A stretch of 61,388 bases of DNA from Georgenia thermotolerans (lineage in GTDB: Bacteria > Actinomycetota > Actinomycetes > Actinomycetales > Actinomycetaceae), in NCBI RefSeq assembly GCF_009193185.1, contig NZ_VUKF01000027.1:1-61388 (forward strand), read 5' to 3'. The notes under the pieces were generated by a model. It was not told where the DNA came from and did no database searches. It saw only the letters and a list, made by a program, of their open reading frames with translations. The translations under genes were made by a program, and so were the position numbers. Below are positions 55,525 through 61,388 of this stretch, in pieces (positions within the stretch are counted from its first letter, which is position 1; every line of letters begins with the position of its first letter).

Positions 55525-56205
55525 CTAGCCGGGCGACGTCCTCGTGGTGACCTCGACCGTCAGCGACCGGAAGCGCGCGGCGGCGCGGATCTCGGCGGCG
55601 GTGGTGGTCGGCCTGGCCACGAGGTGGCGATCGACCAGGAAGTGGACGGTGGTGCCGGTGCCGGTGCCGGTGCCGGTGCCGGTGCCCGTGCCGGTCCCAG
55701 CGGCGGCACCAGGCCCGTGGTCGAGCGGGACAAGGTCCGTCACGGGAAGGCCGTGCTCGTAGCGCTGTGACCAGGCGCCGTTGGCGCGGCGGTTGGTGTG
55801 GACCAGCCACCGGCTCAGGGCGGCGACCACCGACATCCCGCGGCGAGGGTGACCATCGGGGAGCAGGATGCCGTGGTCGCCGTCGAAGAAGCGCAGGTCC
55901 TTGGTCGCCATCACGGGCTTCTTGATGGCCCGCCCGGTGTCGTCGCGCCGCGTGTCGGTGCCGCGGCCGTCGTCGGCGAGCCGGATCGAGCCGTCCTGCT
56001 GGACGGTGACGGCGCAGCGTCCTCGTCGGCCCAGCGCCTCGGCCTCGTCGTCGGCGTAGGCCAGGACCTCCAGGACCAGGTGCACCGCGCCGCCGGGCGC
56101 GTACCGGCCAGGGTCGCGGCGGATGGCGGCCAGATGCGGGCGGTCGACGCCCGCGGCCCAGTCGTGGGTGGTGTTGACCCACGTCGACGCGTCCGAGCTC
56201 GGCAT
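55525..56205 (-). CDS. Minimal GyrB-like GHKL domain protein, probably inactive ATPase
   Basis: 226 residues; ATG with GGGGAG upstream. It matches the N-terminal ATPase domain of GyrB alone: 'LVLEVLAYADDEAE' (as EVVDNSIDEA), 'QQDGSIRLADDGRGTDT' (as DNGRGIP), 'RRGMSVVAALSRWLVHTNRRANGAWSQRYEHGLP' and 'GTTVHFLVD'. Glu46 and Asp78 are kept, but the Mg-ligand Asn is Tyr50 and the GLHGVG ATP lid is replaced. No transducer or topoisomerase domain. A (GT)7 linker from a hexanucleotide repeat splits the end. Function unknown. Confidence 0.75.
   Translation of the reverse strand: MPSSDASTWVNTTHDWAAGVDRPHLAAIRRDPGRYAPGGAVHLVLEVLAYADDEAEALGRRGRCAVTVQQDGSIRLADDGRGTDTRRDDTGRAIKKPVMATKDLRFFDGDHGILLPDGHPRRGMSVVAALSRWLVHTNRRANGAWSQRYEHGLPVTDLVPLDHGPGAAAGTGTGTGTGTGTGTGTTVHFLVDRHLVARPTTTAAEIRAAARFRSLTVEVTTRTSPG
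55650..55692. repeat. Hexanucleotide microsatellite GGTGCC, about seven copies
   Basis: Seven nearly perfect GGTGCC units (the last is decayed), encoding alternating Gly-Thr in the GyrB-like gene. Length changes by slippage would keep the frame. Confidence 0.9.
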
Positions 56206-56236
56206 CAGGATCTCCCCAGGGCAGGGCGGAGCGCGG

Positions 56237-56932
56237 TCACCGGTGCGTGCCGGGTCGCCGGGGAGCGGGCCCGCCGCGCAGCCGTGACTCGAACGCCTCG
56301 CGGACGAGCACCGGTGCGAGGTCCGCGTCCTCCAGGCAGGCCAGCGAGCAGGCGATGACTCCCGGCTCGACCAGCACCCACCAGGTGCCCGGCACGGCGA
56401 GCCCGAGCAGCGAGCCGCGGACCTGGTCGGGAGCGACGTCGTGCGCGGCCATGACCGACTCGGCGACCTCGCGGGCGTCCGCGGCGAGGCCGCCCGCCTC
56501 GTCGAACTCGGGGCGCGCTCGGTGCGGCCGCCACCGGACCGCCTCCGTGTGCAGCGCGACGACGGCGCGGCGCAGCGCCGGGGAGGAGGCCAGCCCCGCG
56601 AAGTCCGGCGGCTCGCCGACGAGGCGCCCGCGTTCCTCCGCGTGGGCGCGGAGCCAGGCTTCGACGTCCCGCGGCTCCTCGTCCGGGTCGTGGAAGCGCG
56701 CCTGCAGGCGCAAGGTCTCGCGCCACCACCGCGGCCACTGCGCCGACGCCTCGACGCGCTCGGCCGGGCCGAGCAGGTGGCGGCGGTCGGGGGGCGGCGG
56801 GTCGAGCCGGGGCGGCGACGTCGGCTCCGCCGTCGTGTCCAGGCCGAGCGCGTCGCGCACGTACAGCTCGGGCGCCGGCTCGGTGCTGGTCGCGACGCTC
56901 AGCAACCACGACGGCGTGCCGGCCCGCCTCAT
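56237..56932 (-). CDS. Hypothetical protein
   Basis: 231 residues from the ATG at 56932; a GTG at 57133 would add 67 residues of low-complexity repeat and is disfavoured. No known domain is recognised. Pro-rich start, two or three helical segments ('RWWRETLRLQARFHD', 'SPALRRAVVALHTEAVRWRPHR'), and 'VRGSLLGLAVPGTWWVLVEPGVIACSLACLEDADLAPVLVREAF' near the end. No helix of membrane length apart from that weakly hydrophobic stretch. Same strand as the GyrB-like gene, 31 bases upstream of it, so they may form one transcript. Confidence 0.65.
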   Translation of the reverse strand: MRRAGTPSWLLSVATSTEPAPELYVRDALGLDTTAEPTSPPRLDPPPPDRRHLLGPAERVEASAQWPRWWRETLRLQARFHDPDEEPRDVEAWLRAHAEERGRLVGEPPDFAGLASSPALRRAVVALHTEAVRWRPHRARPEFDEAGGLAADAREVAESVMAAHDVAPDQVRGSLLGLAVPGTWWVLVEPGVIACSLACLEDADLAPVLVREAFESRLRGGPAPRRPGTHR

Positions 56933-57290
56933 CGCGGTCCGCCGGGAGCGGCGGGCACGGCGCGGTGCGAGAGCGGCATGACGCCAGTGTGGCGCGTCGG
57001 CGGCCGCGGGGTCCGGAGATGCGCTGCGCGCGTCGGCGGCCGCGGGGTCCGGAGATGTGCCGTCGCAGGCCCCCTCACGCGTGCCGGCGGATCCGCCGGC
57101 GCGCTTGTGCCGAAACGAGCGCCCCCGCGACACGCCGGAGCGACACGCCGCGTCTCACCTGACGAAAAGGGCGCGTCATCCCCCTCCCGGCAGGGGCGGC
57201 GCGGCTATCGTCAACACGTGATGGCCAGGCGTGCGTGGCCTGCCGCAGCGGGGCGGCGCCACGTGGCGCGGGGGGCTGGAGGTGGTCGCG
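56933..57290. other. 358-base intergenic region with 36-base repeats
   Basis: Between divergent unknown genes. Contains a tandem repeat (56992-57057) and the AT-poor upstream region of the rightward gene; nothing else is recognised. Confidence 0.5.
56992..57057. repeat. Two copies of a 30-base unit spaced 36 bases
   Basis: GCGCGTCGGCGGCCGCGGGG followed by TCCGGAGATG at 56992 and again at 57028, identical over 30 bases. Confidence 0.9.
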
Positions 57291-57734
57291 ATGAGGCGGT
57301 CGCTGCGCTGGCAGCTGGTGGGGGCGGGGGCGGTGGTGCTGGTGGGCGCGGGTCTCATCACGGCGGGGGCGCATACCGGCACGGAGGTGCGCCGCCCGAT
57401 CTCCGAGCTGACCGTGGTGGTCTCGGACGCGATGGCGGGGCCCAACGCGGACTGCGGGTCGATCGACTACAGCGACACCTTCTTCGCGGCCGCCTCGGTC
57501 CAGCTGCGTGACGAGAAGGGCAAGCCACTGGCGAAGAGGTCCCTCGAGGGGGCGCCGCACAAGTCCAACCTCGGGTGCGACTGGTCGGTGACCTTCAAGC
57601 ACGTGCCCGGCGCCGCCGACTACGGCATCGAGCTGCGCTCGGACGGCGTCCCGCCGCGCGTGCACGACTACACCTTCACCCGGAACGAGCTCAGCGACCA
57701 CGACTGGCGCGTGCGCATCGGCGTCATCCGCTGA
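57291..57734 (+). CDS. Hypothetical membrane-anchored protein
   Basis: 147 residues; ATG with GGAGG eight bases upstream. A single N-terminal helix ('WQLVGAGAVVLVGAGLITAGAH', about 7-28), then a ~115-residue extracytoplasmic part with two Cys ('ADCGSIDY', 'NLGCDWSV') that could form a disulfide, and beta-strand-like 'TVVVSDAM', 'ASVQLRDEKG', 'YGIELRSDG'. No family recognised. Converges on DUF58 with 12 bases between. Confidence 0.72.
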   Translation: MRRSLRWQLVGAGAVVLVGAGLITAGAHTGTEVRRPISELTVVVSDAMAGPNADCGSIDYSDTFFAAASVQLRDEKGKPLAKRSLEGAPHKSNLGCDWSVTFKHVPGAADYGIELRSDGVPPRVHDYTFTRNELSDHDWRVRIGVIR

Positions 57735-57746
57735 CGCCGGCGCGCC

Positions 57747-59039
57747 TCAGAGCCGCCCGGCCGCCTTGAGGGCGAGGTAGGTGTCGGCCAGCGCCGGGGC
57801 CAGCTCGTCCGGCCCGGCCTCGACCACCTCCACCCCGCGGCGGCGCAGCCGCGCCGCGACCGCCCGGCGCTCGAGCTCCCCGCGCTCGGCGGCCGCGGCG
57901 TCGAAGACGGCGTCGGCGCTGTGCCGGTCCCGCCGGATCGCCGCCACCTCGGGATCGGCCGCGGAGGCCAGCACCACCGTGTGGTCCTTGGACAGCGCCT
58001 GCGCGACCGGCAGCAGCCCGGACGTCACCGCCGAGGGCTCGAGCGCCGAGAGCAGCACGACCAGCGCCCGCTGGGACAGCGTGTCGCGCACCACCTGGGT
58101 CACCCGCGGCCAGCTCAGCTCCACCAGCGACGGCTCGAGCGGGGCCATGGCGGCGGCCAGCTCACCGACCAGCCCGGGCCCGTGCGAGCCGGCGACCCGG
58201 GCGCGCAGCTGGCTGTCCACCGCCACCAGGTCCACCCGGTCCCCGGCACGCGCGGCGAGCGCGCCGAGCAGCAGCGCCGCCTCGATCTGGGCGTCCAGGC
58301 GCGGGGCGTCGCCGAGGCGGGCCGCGGACAGGCGGGCGACGTCGAGCACCAGCAGCACCCGCCGGTCCCGCTCGGGCCGCCACGTGCGCACGACGACGTC
58401 GCCGCGCCGGGCGGTGGCCCGCCAGTCGATGGCCCGCACGTCGTCGCCGATCACGTACTCGCGCAGGGAGTCGAACTCGGTGCCCTGCCCGCGCACCTGC
58501 ACCGCGGCGCGCCCGTCCATCTCGCGCAGGCGGGCCAGGCGGGAGGGCAGGTGGCGGCGCGAGGCGAAGGCGGGCAGCACCCGCAGCGTGGCGGGCGCGG
58601 GCAGGGAGGCCTGCCGGGCCGCCAGGCCCAGCGGCCCGAACGCCCGGATGGTGACGAGGTCGGCCTCGCGGTCGCCGCGGCGGGCGGCCAGCAGGGCGGT
58701 GCGCACCCGGCGCCGCTCCCCGGGCGGGACGACGACGCGATGGCGGTTGTCCGTCGCACCCGCCGAGGGCGGCCACGCGTCGCGCACCAGCGCGCGCAGC
58801 ACCCGCGGCCCGGGATGGGTCAGGGTGAGCGTCGACGTCGCCGGCTCGCCCAGGCGGACGGCGTGGGGCACCTCGCGGCGCACGACGACGTCGCGGGGCC
58901 GGGCCGCCAGCACCGCGTCCGCGACGCAGGCGAGCACCACGAGCGCCAGCCACGTCCACAGCGTCGCCCAGCGCGGCCACAGCACGACCGGCACGACGCC
59001 GGCCGCGGCGAGCGCGGCCGCCCGGGCGGTGGGGACCAT
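57747..59039 (-). CDS. DUF58 domain protein
   Basis: 430 residues. Two N-terminal helices (about 5-45), a beta-rich extracytoplasmic/cytoplasmic part, and the DUF58 core 'QGTEFDSLREYVIGDDVRAIDWRATARRGDVVVRTWRPERDRRVLLVLDVARLS' leading into a vWA-like fold ('LVVLLSALEPSAVTSGLL'). DUF58/MoxR pairs are thought to act as chaperone systems that mature or insert partner proteins. Start overlaps MoxR stop by one base. Confidence 0.93.
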   Translation of the reverse strand: MVPTARAAALAAAGVVPVVLWPRWATLWTWLALVVLACVADAVLAARPRDVVVRREVPHAVRLGEPATSTLTLTHPGPRVLRALVRDAWPPSAGATDNRHRVVVPPGERRRVRTALLAARRGDREADLVTIRAFGPLGLAARQASLPAPATLRVLPAFASRRHLPSRLARLREMDGRAAVQVRGQGTEFDSLREYVIGDDVRAIDWRATARRGDVVVRTWRPERDRRVLLVLDVARLSAARLGDAPRLDAQIEAALLLGALAARAGDRVDLVAVDSQLRARVAGSHGPGLVGELAAAMAPLEPSLVELSWPRVTQVVRDTLSQRALVVLLSALEPSAVTSGLLPVAQALSKDHTVVLASAADPEVAAIRRDRHSADAVFDAAAAERGELERRAVAARLRRRGVEVVEAGPDELAPALADTYLALKAAGRL

Positions 59040-60208
59040 CAGCGCGGCACCGGCACCGCGGCGAGCACGCCGGCCAGCACCGTCTCGGCGGTGACGCCCT
59101 CGAGCTCGGCCTCGGCGCGCAGCTGCACGCGGTGGCGCAGGGTGGGGTGGGCGAGGGCCTTGACGTCGTCGGGAGTGACGTAGGACCGCCCGGACAGCCA
59201 CGCCCACGCCCGGGCGGTGGCGAGCAGCGCCGTCGCCCCGCGCGGGGAGACGCCCAGGGAGAGCGAGGGGGAGGTGCGGGTGGCGCGCACGAGGTCGACG
59301 ACGTAGCCGAGCACCTCCGGGCCCACCTGCACGCGGGCGACCTCGGCGCGGGCCGCGGCCAGGTCCGCCGCGCCGGCCACCGGGCGCACGCCGGCGGCGA
59401 CGAGGTCGCGGGGGTTGAAGTCGGCGGCGTGACGGCGCAGCACCTCGATCTCCTCGGCCCGCTCGGGCAGCGGGAGGATGAGCTTGAGGAGGAACCGGTC
59501 GAGCTGGGCCTCGGGCAGGGGGTAGGTCCCCTCGTACTCCACGGGGTTCTGGGTGGCGATCACCATGAACGGGTCGGGCACGGGCCGAGGGACGCCGTCG
59601 ACGGAGACCTGCCGCTCCTCCATCGCCTCGAGCAGGGAGGCCTGGGTCTTCGGCGGGGTCCGGTTGATCTCGTCGGCGAGCATGAGGTTGGTGAACACCG
59701 GGCCCTCGCGGAAGGAGAACTCCGCGGTGCGCGCGTCGTAGACGAGGGAGCCGGTGACGTCGCCGGGCATGAGGTCGGGGGTGAACTGCACCCGCTTGGT
59801 GTCCAGGTCGAGGCTGGCCGCCAGGGTCCGCACGAGGAGGGTCTTGGCCACGCCCGGCACGCCCTCGAGCAGCACGTGGCCCCCGCACAGCAGGCCGATG
59901 ACCAGGCCGGTGACGGCGGCGTCCTGGCCGACGACGGCCTTGGCCACCTCCTCGCGCACCTGCCCGAGCTTGGCGCGGGCCTCCGACGGCGCGGCGGAGG
60001 GCGCCGGGGCGGGCGCGCCGGGCTGGTGCGTCTCGCCCGGCGTCAGGGCGTGCGCGCCGGCGGCGTGGCCGTCGCCGGGGCGGTGGCCGTTGCCGGGGCC
60101 GTCGGTGCCGGCCCGGTGGTCCGGTGCCCCCTGGGGAGCGGCGGGCAGGTGGCCCGGTGCCAGCGGGGCGCCGGGCTGGGCGGGCGGCTGACCGTAGGGG
60201 TGGGTCAC
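59039..60208 (-). CDS. MoxR family AAA+ ATPase
   Basis: 389 residues from the GTG at 60208. A Pro/Gly/His-rich head of ~70 residues, then AAA_3: Walker A 'LLEGVPGVAKTLLVRTLA', Walker B 'NLMLADEINRTPPKTQASLLEAMEERQVSVDG', sensor-1 'PFMVIATQNPVEYEGTYPLPEAQLDRFLLKL', and a lid 'SLGVSPRGATALLATARAWAWLSGRSYVTPDDVKAL'. Works with DUF58 as a MoxR-type chaperone. GTGA overlap with DUF4350 upstream. Confidence 0.95.
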   Translation of the reverse strand: MTHPYGQPPAQPGAPLAPGHLPAAPQGAPDHRAGTDGPGNGHRPGDGHAAGAHALTPGETHQPGAPAPAPSAAPSEARAKLGQVREEVAKAVVGQDAAVTGLVIGLLCGGHVLLEGVPGVAKTLLVRTLAASLDLDTKRVQFTPDLMPGDVTGSLVYDARTAEFSFREGPVFTNLMLADEINRTPPKTQASLLEAMEERQVSVDGVPRPVPDPFMVIATQNPVEYEGTYPLPEAQLDRFLLKLILPLPERAEEIEVLRRHAADFNPRDLVAAGVRPVAGAADLAAARAEVARVQVGPEVLGYVVDLVRATRTSPSLSLGVSPRGATALLATARAWAWLSGRSYVTPDDVKALAHPTLRHRVQLRAEAELEGVTAETVLAGVLAAVPVPR

Positions 60209-61388
60209 GATCGGTGAACCTCGCTTTCCAGGGTGTCGAGGGCAGTGGCCAGGGCCAGCAGCTGACGGTCGTCGGCGGGCGGCGCGCCGTGCAGCAGGTC
60301 GCGCACCTGCTCCGGCGGGCGGTGGGTGGCGCGGGCGACGGCGGCCTGCAGCGTCGCGGCGTCGGCCGAGGCCGGCACGCCGAGGGTGCGGGCCAGACGG
60401 GTGGCGGTGCCGGCCCGCAGCGCGGCCGCCGCGTGGTCGTAGGCGCGCGAGCGGCGGTAGAGCCGGCCGCGCCCGCGGGTCGTCTCGGCCGCGCGCACCA
60501 CGACCGGCATGACCTCGGTGACCACCGGCCCCAGCGCCCGGCCGCGGGCGAGGGCGAGGAGGACGACGGCGGCGGCGAGCGCCGCGCCGACGAGCGCGGC
60601 CCGCACGGGGACGGCGGGCACGGACGCGTCGACGGAGCCGCCGGCGTCGAGCGGGGAGGGCAGGTACCACACCAGGTCGCGGTGGTGCCCGAGCATCCGC
60701 AGGGTCAGCGCCGCGTTGCCGGCCTCGGCCAGGTGGGCGTTGGTCATGAGCCGGGCGTCGGCGAGGTAGCGCAGGGTCTGCCCGCCGTGCTGCCACACCG
60801 CATACGCCCCGGCCCCCTCGGTCCCCACGGGGAAGCAGACGACGGCGTCCGCGGCCGGGGCGGCGGTGACGGAGCCGCGCGTGAACGAGACCTCGCCGGC
60901 CGCGGTGGCGTCGGGGTCGGCGCAGCGGGCGGGGACGGGCTGGTCCGCGCCGGCCCCGCCGGGGGTGAGGTCACCGAAGCCGTCGAGGGTGCCGAAGGTG
61001 GCGCCGACGAGCACGAGGTCGGCGCCGGTGCGCAGCAGACCGGCGCGCTGCTCCTCGCCCAGCAGGCTGAGATCGGTGACCAGCACGGTGGTGCCCGGCC
61101 CGGCGAGCGCGCCGACCTGGGCGAGCGAGGTGGCCTCGCGCACCCGCACGCCCTGCTCGCCGAGGATCTGCGCGGCGGCGCGGGCGCCGTCGGGCTGGGC
61201 GTTGTCGGGCGCGAGCGGGCGGGTGGAGGTGTGGGTGGTCAGCGCGTACGCGAGGAGGGTCAGGCCCAGGAAGAGCGCGACGACGGCGACGGCGAGCCGG
61301 TGGCGGCGCCACCAGGTGCGCGGGCCGCCCGGGGCGGCCGGTGGTGCGGCGGGGCCCGGCGAGGCGGCGGGCCCGGGCCCTGCGGCGG
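60205..61388 (-). CDS. DUF4350 domain protein (5' truncated at window end)
   Basis: The frame stays open to base 61388, so the start is outside. The visible ~394 residues begin 'AGPGPAASPGPAAPPAAPGG', then a helix ('RLAVAVVALFLGLTLLAYAL'), then DUF4350 'NAQPDGARAAAQILGEQGVRV...TVLVTDLSLLGEEQRAGLLRTGADLVLVG', a second helix ('VRAALVGAALAAAVVLLALARG') and a cytoplasmic helical end. Its shorter apparent start at 61149 is an artefact. First visible gene of the DUF4350-MoxR-DUF58 operon; likely a membrane partner. Confidence 0.9.
   Translation of the reverse strand, partial: AAGPGPAASPGPAAPPAAPGGPRTWWRRHRLAVAVVALFLGLTLLAYALTTHTSTRPLAPDNAQPDGARAAAQILGEQGVRVREATSLAQVGALAGPGTTVLVTDLSLLGEEQRAGLLRTGADLVLVGATFGTLDGFGDLTPGGAGADQPVPARCADPDATAAGEVSFTRGSVTAAPAADAVVCFPVGTEGAGAYAVWQHGGQTLRYLADARLMTNAHLAEAGNAALTLRMLGHHRDLVWYLPSPLDAGGSVDASVPAVPVRAALVGAALAAAVVLLALARGRALGPVVTEVMPVVVRAAETTRGRGRLYRRSRAYDHAAAALRAGTATRLARTLGVPASADAATLQAAVARATHRPPEQVRDLLHGAPPADDRQLLALATALDTLESEVHRS

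Noticed and set aside
57134-57290. Longer start for the 147-residue anchored protein at 57231
   Set aside because: The ATG at 57291 has GGAGG at a good distance and puts the signal-anchor helix at the N-terminus.

Overview
The window is very GC-rich chromosomal DNA from an actinobacterium, most likely a Micrococcales genus near Georgenia or Cellulomonas. This rests on base composition, frequent GTG starts, ATGA/GTGA stop-start overlaps, and actinobacterial families (DUF5719, DUF3499, RamB-type regulator, CGNR protein, DUF4350-MoxR-DUF58). I recognised no rRNA, tRNA, CRISPR array, phage or complete insertion sequence. The genus is an inference.

Layout. 1-8398: a conserved actinobacterial envelope block (membrane glycosyltransferase C-terminus, DUF5719, degenerate metallopeptidase, DUF3499, Trm112) with a dihydrofolate-reductase-like gene, a four-LysM lytic transglycosylase and a hydrolase inside it. 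The first ~120 bases are a fragment of a FecCD permease fused out of frame to the glycosyltransferase, which looks like a chimeric join. 8626-10748: a cation efflux protein and an AbiEi/DUF559-like gene bracketed by 39-base repeats. 11050-14380: glycine betaine ABC importer. 14913-16763: GH2 glycosidase. 17067-22469: SHOCT protein, then an overlapping operon of an Fe-S-type regulator, a polytopic membrane protein, and a 907-residue fusion of a membrane domain, a cupredoxin and a complete copper nitrite reductase. 22488-24417: MBL hydrolase and a 2-oxoglutarate-type oxygenase.

25077-33136 is an amino-sugar (probably N-acetylmuramate) locus: ABC importer, PIG-L deacetylase and double-GNAT protein in one operon, an RpiR regulator, and a divergent BadF-type kinase plus MurQ etherase. 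33179-38044 is the glyoxylate shunt (RamB-type regulator, aceA, aceB). 38240-39929 holds GNAT and methyltransferase genes. 40101-46060 is a NarL-type two-component system and a NatAB-type exporter, separated by a second DUF559-like gene with three palindromic elements around it. 46110-53368 holds a CGNR regulator, EamA transporter, ChbG deacetylase, a TetR-ABC exporter operon, a cysteine hydrolase and a glycolipid-binding-like protein. 53581-61388 is the RDD / SpoIIM / DUF58 / MoxR / DUF4350 set, split by a minimal GyrB-like ATPase and two unknown genes; DUF4350 runs off the window.

Most unusual items: two AbiEi/DUF559-type genes each bracketed by its own family of palindromic repeats, one of them between a two-component system and its probable target transporter; the membrane-cupredoxin-NirK fusion with an Fe-S-type regulator; the MurQ locus carrying a deacetylase and a double acetyltransferase; and a stand-alone GyrB-like domain that lacks its Mg-ligand Asn and its ATP lid.
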